NCBI GenBank assembly: GCA_940337035.1
Contig: CALNHX010003583.1
Span: forward strand, 62,001-126,000
Origin: Agriotes lineatus
Taxonomy: Eukaryota; Arthropoda; Insecta; Coleoptera; Elateridae
Reading direction: 5' to 3'
DNA: 64,000 nucleotides
The translations under genes were made by a program, and so were the position numbers. Below the pieces are notes generated by a model. The model did no database searches. It was not told where the DNA came from and worked only from the letters and a program-made list of their open reading frames with translations. This document shows, in pieces, positions 46,398 to 57,990 of the stretch; the first letter of the stretch is position 1, and every line of letters begins with the position of its first letter.

Positions 46398-46835
46398 ATA
46401 TTTTATATAGCTTGCAGGTAAATCTCCTAGCGATTTTGATAAACAAATCGGTCTCTGGAACCTGTGCAGGACGTAAAAGAGGCAAAAAGAGTTTGACAAA
46501 AAAGAAATCTGCAGATGAAATTATTGTAATGCAGTATAAATTTTTACTTACGCAAAAATTCATTTACTCTTTGTTTAGCTTAAAGCTGACTCCTCCGATG
46601 ACGATTATGTAGAACAAATAAATGCCCCTGGAACCTCTACAGGACGCAAACGTGGCAAAAGGGTTTGGCAGAAAAGAGATTTGCAGATGCGAGAATTGTA
46701 ATATATAGTAAAAAAATTTGTACTTGGTCATTACATTTACTTTTTGTTTAGCTTGCAGCTAAATTCTCTGATGGCGTTTTTGCAGGAGAAATCAATGCCC
46801 CTGGAACCTCTACAGGACGTAAAAACGGCAAAAAG
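46398..46835 (+). repeat. Three tandem ~172-bp units with an exon-like core
   Basis: Cores GAACCTSTRCAGGACG lie at about 46457, 46629 and 46800. Each is preceded by a TTTAGCTTRMAG-like acceptor and encodes a GTSTGRKRGKR-like basic segment. This looks like triplication of one small exon plus its intron. Confidence 0.7.
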
Positions 46836-46942
46836 GGGTCGGCCTGGGCCCACCTAAAACTGGCTTGGCCCACCCGTTGGCCCACCCTGGATCACTCTGC
46901 GTTAAATTAATTTTAAAATACATTAAGTAATCAACATTATAA

Positions 46943-46976
<34 letters not shown>

Positions 46977-47245
46977 CGTTTGGTATTTTCGACCGTCTCA
47001 ATAGTAAGTAGGAAAGGGGTGAGTTGTCGGGTTATCGGTCTGGTGATTAAAGAAAAGACTATTTAGTCATGTCCAAGCTTTCGAAATTTATTTTAATTTC
47101 TTCATCAGGGATATAACAAAAATCTTAGTAACAATTATACTGGTCAACATAGAGGACGGACGAACAAATTACACATTAAAATTTCGATGGATGATTTCCA
47201 TAATAATTATAGTAGACAAATTAAAACATTGCAGCAATGAGGACA
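46836..47245. other. Short GGCCCACC repeats, (TA)n and a possible retroelement relic
   Basis: GGCCCACC occurs three times at about 46849-46890, (TA)n at 46950-46972, then a block with a minus-strand CTGATGA...CGAAAGC motif (47079-47108). No ORF. Confidence 0.5.
47079..47108 (-). ncRNA. Hammerhead-like core, tentative
   Basis: On the minus strand CTGATGA is followed by a 6-bp stem (GAAATT...AATTTC, one bulged A) and CGAAA. This matches the core order of minimal hammerhead motifs carried by Penelope-like elements. I could not find a convincing closing stem or cleavage site, so self-cleavage is doubtful. Confidence 0.2.
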
Positions 47246-48134
47246 ATATATATATATATATATATATAGTTGCGGTATAGATTGGCATCCGCCCAAGTAA
47301 AAATTGCGGTAAAACTGGCATCCGGGGTACATTGGCTTCCGATATACGGATGCCAATTTGCAATCGCCTCAAATTTCGCTAGAAACACCTTCAGGATCCC
47401 TCTATTAGTAATATGTGAAAACCAGAGGGAGTTCAAATTTAACGGCATTTGTATATTTCTAAACACCTTAGTGCCGAGATATATAAACAAGGTGGAGCTT
47501 TCGTCGATTCCGTGTATACAGTCCTTAGATGATAGTATATATTTGATGGTAATAATGGCATCCTTAGATTTGGCAACGTTCCTCGCCATTCATTAAAGCA
47601 CGGGATTTGTTTTTGCTGCCTCTTATCTGAACGTGTGTGCAATAGGCATTAAATTACACGATAGTTCTAACCAAAGTGTTAAAGAATTTATTCGTAATTT
47701 CTGGTTTATCGCAATGCCGTCTTAGGATTTTGTGCATGATGATTGATTTGAATATCACATAAAAATATTTAGATAATGGCTATTAAATGTTTTCCTAAAA
47801 CCTGATCCATGTAAATAAAAAGTCGCATTCTTACAGCATATTTAAAACATCCACGTTGTTTTAATAAAAATGTCCTCTTAGCCCATTTTGTAATCGAATT
47901 TTGACGCTGGAAAAGTTCAAATAAATATATAAACTACGAAGGTATGACTGTCGTGAAAAAAATGTACACGGGTAAGAATTTGTTTAGACTAGGTCATGTA
48001 CGAATGTGATAACAAAATTGCAGTTCTGCAGAAGCATCGTGTAAATTAGTAGCCATTCAGTTTTGATATAAACGCGTTTCTTTCCGGATGCTATTTTGTG
48101 TTACGCAGATATAATCTTACGTATTTTGTGAAAA

Positions 48135-51100
48135 ATGTTTTCAAGTAGATCAAAACGCATACTAACGTTAGCATTAAATGCAAAAGGTAAGTACCTACAA
48201 ACACAATTATATAAACATGTTATTGGTGATTATTAAGCAGGTAATTAATAATATTTGAGAAAGTAGTGCGTATCAGATTAAATTTTTAAATAAAATCAGT
48301 TTTAGTACAAAATTAAGGCGAAATATTTTAAATGTTATAAGAGATTCAAATTAATAGGAAGAAAAAATTATAGGACATACGGTAGAAGATTTGATTTAGA
48401 AGAGACAGAGTTGTGAAATGAAATTTTCCAAACAATAGTTTTCGGTTGCGTTCTTTCAATAAAAAATAATACAAGACTTCTTACTGTTTGTGTTCTCTAA
48501 TTTTGTGAATAAGTATTTATTTATGTCAACTTTCATTGGTTTTTAACGCACAGTGCAATGAAACTGAAACAACTTTGATTGCTATTTAAAATTAACAAGA
48601 TATTGTTTCGATAAAAAATTTAGCATCGTTTTCTGAACATAGTGTATTTTGTTTTTTTGTTTGTTTGTTTGAATACCACGTTTGTTCCATCATAATTTCT
48701 AGAATAGCTAGCTTAAATGTAAAATTTTCACATGCATATATTTTTGAGAAATTGAATCTAATAACTTGCAGCTGCTAATGTTTTTGTAGACATTTGAATA
48801 ATTAGAAAACATCTAACATTATACCCAAGATTTAATAGACCAACTAGTCTCAAAATTGTTTTGGGATATCAGATCAATAATAAAAATTAGAGCATTCTAT
48901 TTAAAATATGAAAATTCATACTCAATTCGGTGTAATTGGGACACGAAAGAATCTTAGATTACTTTATATGGAAGGAACGTAAAAATTTCAAATCGCAAAT
49001 TTTTCTACAGTTTGTCCCGTAAAAATACCGACAAACAAGGCATGGTAGAAGCCATCAAAATAAACATTTGTTGCTTATAAACATATGTCCGAAAACGCTT
49101 CGTTTCCTAGATACAGGGTGTTTAAAACACTCGATCTTTAATCAATAACGTTGACAAACGTTTTGGGCGATTTCTATGAAACTTAGACTTTCTTGATATC
49201 TTAATGAGATATCTTTCTGGCCTATTAGCATGTATTCAAAACTGCCACGGGGCAAGTCAATATTTTGCGCAAAATGAGTAAGGATTCTAGATTTTTTGAA
49301 ATAAGTTTTAATTCTTTTATTTAGTTTTTTGATAAAGCACTAAAAAGACAACTTTTTATCTCTGGAGTTTTATTTGCATTTTGCTGCATTTTCGGGAAAC
49401 AATTTAGTGTTTAATTTTTGTTGCCAAAGTATTCAGTTTATTTATTTATTTTCTTCCTCAAAAACCAAGCGAAATTCGCATAAAACTCAAGAGTCAAAAA
49501 ATTGAAATCAGAAAATGTCTGTAAGAATTTTATTTTTTTTAATCTTTATGAAACTTTCATTTTTTAGGCAATACCTGTGAGAATTCAGACACCGAAGTAT
49601 ATGAATCTTCTGGTTCTGAATATTATCCATCTGAAGATGAAAATAGTGGTAGTAGTAGAGACATATGCTTTCATCAGTCTTCCGCATCTAATTGTAAAAC
49701 CACAAGTTCACCGCCTTCACCCGAAATTCCAATAGCGGAACCAATAATTCACAATTTTTCGGAAACACCTTCGCAAAATTTAACTGAAGAGAATGATGAA
49801 ATTACTGAGAATGTATCTAAATCAAAAAAACAACGACGTATACGAAGAAAACATCATTGTCCTTTTTGTGATCTAAATGTGGGTAATTTTGCCCGACATT
49901 TAGAACGAAATCATGGTGATGAAACGGCTGTTCAGAAGTACATGTCTATCAATAAAAATTCTTTAGAAAGAAAAAAACTAATAGATAAACTGCGTCGTGA
50001 AGGTGATTTTTGCACGTCAAATATTATTCCAGTAATGTCAATACAACAAACATCTGAAGAAAATTATATTGTCTGTAAATTTTGTTTGGGCTATTATTCA
50101 AAACGAAGCTTACAACGACATATAAAGAAATGTTATTTTAACCCCGATCTCTCCAAACCCTACAAGGCTCAGATCGAGGGTCAGACTACCATGAGCGGTC
50201 ATTTTGGCCCTAATGATATTTTGAGGACTTCCGGAGTTTTAAGCATGATGAGAGCGGACGATGTTTCCATAACGGCAAAAAAAGATAAAATTATTTGTGA
50301 AGTAGGAAGGAGATACATAAGGAGCCATAAAGAAAAACATCTGCTTTTGGTTGCAAAACGCTATATGCGACGATTAGCTCGACTACTGCTTTCTGCTAGA
50401 AAATTGGAGAAAAATAATAATCTCAGGATGACTGACATTCTCAGCCCAAAGAGATATAAATTACTGATCACAGCAACTCAGCAAATCTCGGAGTATGACG
50501 AGAAGAGTAGAACATTTAAGTCCCCTTCTCTCGCACTACAAATGGGTACTTTAATAAAAGCTGCCATTAATGCTACGTTTTCAATGGAGATACAAAGTGA
50601 AACATCGAATTCAAAGCGTTTAGAAGAATTAAAAGCTTTAACGACTTTAATTGAAACTGACTGGGCTCACGAAATTTCCAGCGAGGCTGGTCAAAATCTT
50701 GCAATTAATAAATTTAACAAACCAACCCTAATACCGTTAGCCGAAGACGTAGCGGTGAGTTTTCAATTTAATAATACACACGGTCTTTCTTTAATAATGT
50801 AACATATTTTGTGGATTACGTATAGTTTGTTTTGCTATAAAATCCGTACAGGACGTTCAAAATTGACTTACACATGATTCTTTTGCCAAATAACTGGGCA
50901 TATTTATAAGCCGTTCACAATCTTTTTGGGTCAGGTGAGGCTATGACCATCTAGTAATTTTGTTGGCAGAACCTCTGTTGCAACAAAACTCCCTGATGGA
51001 AATTGACATTTTTTGTGTTAGGTTAGGTTGTTTTCAGTTTAAGGTTATATTTTCTGAATAGGTACATTGTTGCCGGATATTCTCTCGTCTCCACATCGAC

Positions 51101-52745
51101 TCGCGTTTTGCTAAATTTGGTCTGTCCTTTTTAAATTGGGAGTACCATCGTTTAATGGTAATTTTTGGTTGTAACAAAATTATTTTGGGCATTTTGACTT
51201 TTCCTTTGACGAAAATTAAAATTATTTTTACGCATTTGATAAATCATTTATTTTCTTACGAATATTAAAATAATAAATCTGGCAATGTGGTGGCAAGAAA
51301 ATGTCGAACAGACACTGACAGAAAAAAAAAGTTGCATCCGCTACATCATCGAATCAGTTAGTCCAACATGAAAAGAAAAAAATATAGCCAACTCGGTCGT
51401 GAACGGCTTATATAAACTATTATCTTATGGAGGTTAATTTCATCACTGTGTTTATTATTTTTATTTACGATTTTGCTGTTATTAGAGCTACTAGTGCATA
51501 ATTTGGCGTAAATCATATTATTCTATGTTCAGTAGTTATCCAGAAATCTAGGAACCGTATCGAATTTGGAACACCCTTTGCATGTGTGCACTATTTATTT
51601 GATATTTAAAAAAAATTAAGAAACAGTGGTCGGTGCATTTATGTTTCTTTCTTTATTTTACGTTGTTCTAAAATTTTTTTAATGTGTTGCAGAAATTCGG
51701 GAAGTATTTAAAAGAGTTAATCTTGAGAAGCAAATCTGGACTTGTTGAAAATTCCAAGAATGTGAAGAGCTAAAGAGAATTACAAGAGGGTATATTTTGT
51801 AGTATCTTAATTTTTAATAAACGTCGAGTAGGTGAACTGCAAAGAATGTTATTATCTGCGTATCTAAAATACAGCGACGCGCCTCCGCCGTCATCAGAAT
51901 TTGAGAAAGCTTTAACCGAATCTGAAAAAATATTGTACAAAACTTTAAAGCGAGTTGTAATCAGGGGAAAAAGAGGTAGAGGTGTTCCCGTACTGCTCCA
52001 GCGGCAAATAGTTGAATCCTTAGATTTCGCAGTCACACTAAGAATTAACTTCAATTTAGAAGAGAACCCTTACCTTTTTGGGTTACCTGGAACAGAAAAT
52101 CCTATTACAGGTAATGCCATTATGAGAAAGCATGCAAAAATTGCACTAAAGTGTTCAAGTAAGGCATCGTTACTAACGTCAACAAAACTAAGGAAGCATT
52201 TAGCAACCATAGTGCAAATTCTTAATATGGATAAAAACGAACTAGAACAATTAGCAACGTTTATGGGGCATACCGAAAAGACCCATTCAGAATTTTATCG
52301 TCTTCCTGCCGATATATATCAGACTGCGAAAGTGAGTAAACTTCTACTACTTGCACAAAGCAGTTCTATAGAACATTTCAAAGGAAAATCATTGACAGAT
52401 ATTGAAGTGAATGATGTAGTAGAAGAAGACACAGCAGATTCAGATGACGGTATTGGGATAGAAAATAATTTGACACTTCCAGAAAAAGAGGACAATTTGG
52501 AAACAGAACAGGAGCATAACGTAGAGAATATAAAAATAAAACGAGGTCCAAGACGTACGTTAGTATCTTGGACCCCAGAACAGAAGAAATTGACTGAACA
52601 TTTTTTTAAAAAACATTTCAAAAATAAAAAACCACCTAAAAAAGATGAAGTATTAGCTTTAATTCAGAAACATCCAGGAGTATTTCATAATAAACCTTGG
52701 AAAGTGATTAAAGTATACGTTCACAATAAATACAGCAAAAAATAA
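48135..52745 (+). pseudogene. Three-exon Crypton-like tyrosine recombinase gene with one in-frame stop
   Basis: Exon 1 48135-48186 (GTAAGT donor), exon 2 49568-50754 (TTTTTAG acceptor, GTGAGT donor), exon 3 51693-52745 (GTTGCAG acceptor); all phases agree. Order: acidic N-terminus; CPFCDLNVGNFARHLERNH and CKFCLGYYSKRSLQRHIKKC zinc fingers; helical segment; exon 3 with RGKRGRGVPVLL, LTSTKLRKHLATIVQ (box II Arg/His), ATFMGHTEKTHSEFYRLP (GH and nucleophile Tyr); then a C-terminal WTPEQKK...KPWKVIKVY domain. A TAA at 51771-51773 interrupts exon 3 before the recombinase core. No other lesion is seen. It would cut and join DNA through a covalent tyrosine link. Confidence 0.8.
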
Positions 52746-54420
52746 ATTTTCTCTTTCAGTACTTACTGTTTACTTCTATTTACTGATTTTCCAACATCAA
52801 TTAGTGATAAGTTAGTCACTCTTATGATGGTTATATTACAAATGCATAAGTACTGTTATTTAACTTAGTTTTTAAGGTGACTTGTATGTTATATAAGTGA
52901 GTTACAAATATTTTAATCCATGATTTTCCAATATCAATTAGTGATAAGTTAGTTATTTTTACTATGCTTATAAAATAAATGTATACTTAATACTTACTGT
53001 TCAGAAGTGAATTAATAAAATTAAATTATTATTATTTCGTTATAAAGGGTAAAGATGAAGTCTGCTACGTTCAAAATGATTAAAAGCTAATTTATATTAA
53101 AATTTATTACCAACTTGTACTAAAAAGTAGTTTTCCATATAACTTTATTTTACTCCATTGTGGCTTGCATGTCTTATTTGTTACTTTAAATTTATCTTTA
53201 GCCTTAAAATTTGGTTTCTTTTTTAAAATCCCCAAAAGTTTAATGTTTTTCTTATTTTTTTCTTTCTTCTGCAAGAAAATTCATTCTTCTTGTAGCCATA
53301 ATGAGAAATTCCAAATTAGAATTTTGTTAGGAAATATTAGTTATATCTTTTTACAGGTTCATACATTACAATTTTAGTAAATATTAATTATAAAAAATTA
53401 AGTACATTAATCACAAATGAGCTCACGTCGTTAGTAAGCGCTTACACCCTCGGAACTTAGATTCTCTTGAAAATTCTTACGGTCCTAAATTCAAGAATTA
53501 TTCAATCTTGTTTTAGCTCTAATTAAAAGAAAAGAAATACAATAGTAGAAGTGTGAAAAATAGAATTAAATACATACTTACCTTTAAGACCTGCCTTATT
53601 AATAATTGTTACAAAGTTATTGATTATTATATTAAAAAATTATGATATTTTATTCTTGTAATCCTTTACAGTACACCAAATAAAAAAAAATTAATTTAGG
53701 AAATGCTTTTGTGGGACCATTACTTTTGGAAAGTCCGCCCAAAAGATTTCACTGTTTAAGTTAGAACCTGGAGCCCTTATTAAAATACTTTGTTTTTTTT
53801 TCTTAGATACCCACGATCCATGTGACGAGCATCTGGATTTTGCTATCCCCACGATAGCAAAACAAAATTTTGTAGCAAGTGATTAGGAAAATCAGATGTA
53901 AACGGAATATAACTTTGCATACATAAAATACTTATTGTCACACTGTCGCTTCTATTTTTAGGAAAAGGGAAATGTCCAGGTAGTAGTCCTAAAACAAGCT
54001 CTTATTTAAAGAATAAGAAAATTCACAAACTTCGTCAGTAATATTGAAGTTCAATCCAAATCTAAAAAGGCTCCGATTTCAAAAATAACAGTTTTTATAT
54101 TAGCTCAAGTAGCCTAGTAATAAATATATTGTTATCGACTCCCCGAAAAAACTAATTTAGAAAAGAAAGTAAATTATTTAGGAAGTATAAAGTAACATTG
54201 TAATAGAAAAATCAAACTGATCTTTTTCTATCAAAATAGAATCAAAGAAAGGAACAGCTGTTACTGCTTTTGTTATCTACAAGGTTGAAAATATTAAAAC
54301 GCAATTATTAAAGACATAATATTTCACACTTATTTCCCCGGTTAATGATGCAATGAGGTCATTCATGCTTGAAACTGATACTTGCTATTAATGATAACAA
54401 GAACAAAAATGTAGAATAAT
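52746..54420. other. No gene seen (3' part of element B)
   Basis: AT-rich, with an imperfect local duplication of a CCAATATCAATTAGTGATAA-like block at about 52790 and 52930. No ORF is supportable; the 70-codon frame at 53165 is low-complexity. Confidence 0.5.
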
Positions 54421-54654
54421 ATAGGCAACAGCGCAGTGGATGTCAATTTATACCAAAAATCGTATATACGGAAGCCAGAGTGCTAGAAAAATCATTTTAT
54501 ATACTTCAGGATGCCATCCTTCGCGTTATCTATACCGGATGCTAAACTACACGGTATATATATTCACTATATACTCAGAGTATATAGGCGGATGCCAAAG
54601 ACTACCATTTTAGAACGGATGCCATGTGGTACTGCAGCTATATATATATATATA

Positions 54655-56884
54655 CAGGGTGTCCCAGATAAGAGCAACTACATGGGGATTTCGGAAACGG
54701 CAAGAGATACAGGGTGGCTTAAATGAGAGAAAAGTTGCGCTATTCTGAGCCCAGTCAGATGCTGTATCGAAATTAAAAATATCTACAGGGGTTTTTAAAA
54801 TATCGAGCAAAAACAAAAAATTGTGGTTTTCGAAAAATTGCAATATCGTCGCCATCTTGTAAACAAATTTAATAAAATTTGGTAATTTTGTATTAGCGAC
54901 TACGGCCAATCGAATGACGTTTACGAATTTTTTCTAGGCCTTCTAGATTTTTTGCAACCATAGCCAACTTTGTTATTTCTTATGGCCGCCATATTGGATT
55001 TATACGTCATTAAATAGCGCATAAAAATACCTTTTCAACCATGTATAACAGACCTATCTTTAGATGACGGAAAGTTAAATTTATTAAAAAAACAGTTTTT
55101 CACTTAGTTGGCTGTGAAACAAATGCCGCAATTGTGTTTGTTGTTTTAGCTATGTAACTATCTGTCAAAACTTTGTTATTTATTTGGTTCTATCTGTTAA
55201 GAGTTTAATTTTTATATTTAATATGGAAAGGTATTCAAATCGGGAAAAAGTGGATATGTATGATTGTTTCATTTTGTGCCGGAGGAACGCTGAACGAGCT
55301 CAAGATATGTACTTTCAGCGATATCCAGAAAGACGGCAACCAGGTTTGTCGATCTTCAGAATGCTTAGAAATAATTTACTTACTTATGGTTCCTTTAAAA
55401 AACACAATCGAAATAGAGTGGGAAATGTAAATATGGAAAATCTTGTTTTGCAAAGTGTTATCGACAATCCTCGTACCTCCCTTCGTCAAATCGAAAATAA
55501 TGTTGAAGTGCCTAAATCAACTGCTCAGAGAATTCTCAAAAAATACAAGTATCGTCCATATGTAGAACATATTAGTCAAGGACTCCGAGATGGTGACTTA
55601 GAAAGGAGAATATCGTTTTGCAATTGGTTCTTAGAAAAATGCCAAGAAAATCCTCAATTTCCGCTTAAGGTTCTGTGGTCTGATGAAAGCAGATTTACAA
55701 ACTGCGGGGTATTTAACAGACACAACAACGTGTACTGGGCCGATCAAAATCCGTTCTTACATCGTGAGGTGCGTCATCAAGTTAAGTGGGGTTTTAATGT
55801 ATGGCTAGGAGTCATAAACGGACACGTACTATTTAACATTTTTCATAATAATTTGATTGCACCTCGATATCTTGAAATATTACAAAATTACGTCGACCAA
55901 ACTTTAGAAAATTTGCCTCTTCAAGATGTAGCAAACATGTGGTTCCAGCAAGACGGAGCACCTCCACATAATGCAAGAATCATAACTGACTATTTGAATC
56001 AGCAACATGGAAATAACTGGATAGGAAATCGAGGTCCGGTTGCCTGGCCTGCTCGCTCGCCGGACCTTACGCCACTTGATTTTTGCCTTTGGGGATATTT
56101 AAAGGATAAAGTTTATTGTACTCCTTATAATACAGTAGAAGAACTTGAGGCAGCCGTTGTTCAAACCATTGAAGAAATGCCTGGACAAATGGTTAAAGAT
56201 GCATGTATGTCTCTAATTCATCGATGCATGACGTGCATTAATAACAACGGTGGAATTTTCGAACATTTAATTTAATTTATTTTAATTCAACGCTCTGTCA
56301 TCGGTTTTTTTTTGGTTGTGAGTTTAATCATAAATAATGTATTAGTTGTTAACTTTAGTATCATAAATAAAAGATTATTTTTTAAAGACATTTTTAAGAA
56401 AACACAACTGCGGCATTTGTTTCACAGCCAACTAAGTGAAAAACTGTTTTTTTAATAAATTTAACTTTCCGTCATCTAAAGATAGGTCTGTTATACATGG
56501 TTGAAAAGGTATTTTTATGCGCTATTTAATGACGTATAAATCCAATATGGCGGCCATAAGAAATAACAAAGTTGGCTATGGTTGCAAAAAATCTAGAAGG
56601 CCTAGAAAAAATTCGTAAACGTCATTCGATTGGCCGTAGTCGCTAATACAAAATTACCAAATTTTATTAAATTTGTTTACAAGATGGCGACGATATTGCA
56701 ATTTTTCGAAAACCACAATTTTTTGTTTTTGCTCGATATTTTAAAAACCCCTGTAGATATTTTTAATTTCGATACAGCATCTGACTGGGCTCAGAATAGC
56801 GCAACTTTTCTCTCATTTAAGCCACCCTGTATCTCTTGCCGTTTCCGAAATCCCCATGTAGTTGCTCTTATCTGGGACACCCTG
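54655..56884 (+). mobile_element. Complete DD41D mariner with 485-bp terminal inverted repeats
   Basis: 2,230 bp with TA on both sides (54653-54654, 56885-56886). Ends CAGGGTGTCCCAGATAAG and complement. The inverted repeats run 54655-55139 and 56400-56884; in the stretches I aligned only one mismatch (near the inner edge) was seen. It sits in the (TA)n at the right end of element B. Intact transposase inside. Confidence 0.93.
55223..56275 (+). CDS. Intact mariner transposase, DD41D, 350 aa
   Basis: First ATG at 55223 (start MERYSNREKVDMYD); an upstream TTG in frame is not a likely start. N-terminal helix-turn-helix with RRNAERAQDMYFQRYPERRQ, second HTH around SLRQIENNVEVPKSTAQRIL. Catalytic residues: VLWSDESRF (Asp), WFQQDGAPPHNA (Asp), and SPDLTPLDFCLWGYLKD (Asp). 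By count 41 residues separate the last two Asp, the DD41D (rosa-like) class as I know it. Length is normal for mariner. It binds the terminal repeats and catalyses cut-and-paste at TA. No lesion is visible; with near-identical TIRs this is the strongest candidate for recent activity. Confidence 0.95.
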   Translation: MERYSNREKVDMYDCFILCRRNAERAQDMYFQRYPERRQPGLSIFRMLRNNLLTYGSFKKHNRNRVGNVNMENLVLQSVIDNPRTSLRQIENNVEVPKSTAQRILKKYKYRPYVEHISQGLRDGDLERRISFCNWFLEKCQENPQFPLKVLWSDESRFTNCGVFNRHNNVYWADQNPFLHREVRHQVKWGFNVWLGVINGHVLFNIFHNNLIAPRYLEILQNYVDQTLENLPLQDVANMWFQQDGAPPHNARIITDYLNQQHGNNWIGNRGPVAWPARSPDLTPLDFCLWGYLKDKVYCTPYNTVEELEAAVVQTIEEMPGQMVKDACMSLIHRCMTCINNNGGIFEHLI

Positions 56885-56886
56885 TA

Positions 56887-57480
56887 TAATGCTAACCTTT
56901 CTCACTCCAATTATAATTACTGATACTCATCTCACTCAAGTGCATTTATTAGTGTAAAATTACTGACTTTCATGAAATAAATAAAATATTTAATTCTGTG
57001 CTTATTTTAAAATTCTTTCATTTTCGTGTTAGTTGGGCAACCAGAATTGCTGTGGGCAGTAAACCATTGCAATATGTAGGTTGGCTTTTATTTCCAGTTT
57101 GAGAGTTTGAAATATTTTAAATTCTATTCGCCCTGTTATATCTCGTTCTAGAGATTTAACAAATTTCTACCAATCTTCCCTTTTTGTTTTCCTAGCTAGT
57201 CCTCTAACTACCGCACTACTTCTTTTAATATTGCATTTCGCCTTCTAGAGTCCAAATGTGCCATTTTTCATTTTCCCTCTTTTAATTCCAATAGCTCCGG
57301 CGCGGCGGTTCCCGGCTTGTTATTCCCACTCTCTCTCTATTGTTTTTCTGTTTCGTTGCTTAAATAGTGCTTTATTTTCAATTAATAAAGATTTCTTGCA
57401 CTCGAATCATCCAATAGATGACTTGTTTAGTCAACTGTTCCATTAATTTTCTTGTTTTTTTATTTATGTCAATGTTACTA
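56887..57480. other. No gene seen
   Basis: AT-rich flank of the DD41D element with no convincing ORF or repeat. Confidence 0.5.
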
Positions 57481-57990
57481 ACTAAAATATAGTGATTACT
57501 TTATACTTCGCTTGTTCTGTATAGTCTCACGTCAGTTACTGCAGCTTTGAGTTTTTGATTTATGATGTTAACATCTATAATATACTTTAGTCCTCTAGCT
57601 TTCTGTGTATACTTATGGTTATCCTTAACTTTGAAATACGTGTTTATAATTTCTAAATTATTTAACAGACAAAAGTCTCTTAATTGGTTTCCATTTATAT
57701 TTCTAACCGTTTACAGTCATCTATTGGGGTATTGCCGATTCTAGCATTCATGTCTCCAGTTAGTATCAGATAACCGTGTTTGTTGCATGACCTTATAGCT
57801 TGTAGATGACTGTAGGAATTCCCGACTTCTGTTTTCTCACTGTCTTGTGTTGGAGCGTATACACACACCTACTATATTAATATGACTTCTTCCTGTCTTT
57901 ATTCGTAACGTTACGATCCTTTCCGATACCCACGAGTACTATGCGATGTCTTCTTTCAGTTTTATATTTAACATAATTGCTACTCTAAAA
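57480..57990 (-). pseudogene. LINE endonuclease fragment
   Basis: Minus-strand frames, broken by stops, read VGVYAPTQDSEKT, then ILTGDMNARIGNTPIDD (57717-57769), KDNHKYTQKARGLKYIIDV and KLKAAVTDVRLYRTSEV. This is the order of the AP-type endonuclease of non-LTR retrotransposons (GDMNAR motif, then the arginine/aspartate loop region). No reverse transcriptase follows downstream on the minus strand. Confidence 0.75.

Larger units (their letters stand above)
45456..46835 (+). mobile_element. 5' portion of a piggyBac-like element
   Basis: TTAA (45452-45455) is followed by CCCTTCAGCGACCGACGG, with inner GACGGTAC repeats at about 45469 and 45550, as in piggyBac ends. An acidic N-terminal ORF follows at 46173. 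The catalytic domain and right end are not found, so the element is truncated. Confidence 0.6.
47269..54640 (+). mobile_element. Candidate tyrosine-recombinase element B (Crypton-like)
   Basis: (TA)n lies immediately outside both ends (47246-47268; 54641-54654). Ends AGTTGCGGTA and (complement) AGCTGCAGTA are imperfect inverted repeats. GGCATCCG motifs point inward: left 47284-47291, 47317-47324, 47334-47341 (one reversed at 47347-47354); right (as CGGATGCC) 54469-54476, 54508-54515, 54536-54543, 54589-54596, 54616-54623. The recombinase gene spans 48135-52745. Two independent copies in opposite orientation cannot be excluded. Confidence 0.5.

Noticed and set aside
47221..47642. Overlapping ORFs near 47.2-47.6 kb on both strands
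   Set aside because: They overlap each other in several frames and cover the GGCATCCG motif array; no protein-like signature.
49118..49140. ACAGGGTGTTTAAAAC as a mariner terminus in intron 1 of the recombinase gene
   Set aside because: No inverted partner could be placed with confidence; a weak candidate at about 51568 is too short.
47269..54640. Whole 47.3-54.6 kb interval as a TIR cut-and-paste DNA transposon
   Set aside because: The encoded enzyme is a tyrosine recombinase with no DDE core, and the inverted ends are short and imperfect; kept as a Crypton-like candidate instead.
54610..54909. 99-aa minus ORF and its 97-aa plus twin at 56630
   Set aside because: Both are the mirror-image inverted repeats of the DD41D element; no domain and no independent support, though conserved by recent origin.
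57258..57744. Plus-strand ORFs at 57258-57446 and 57562-57744
   Set aside because: Low-complexity frames; the minus strand carries the LINE endonuclease signature here.
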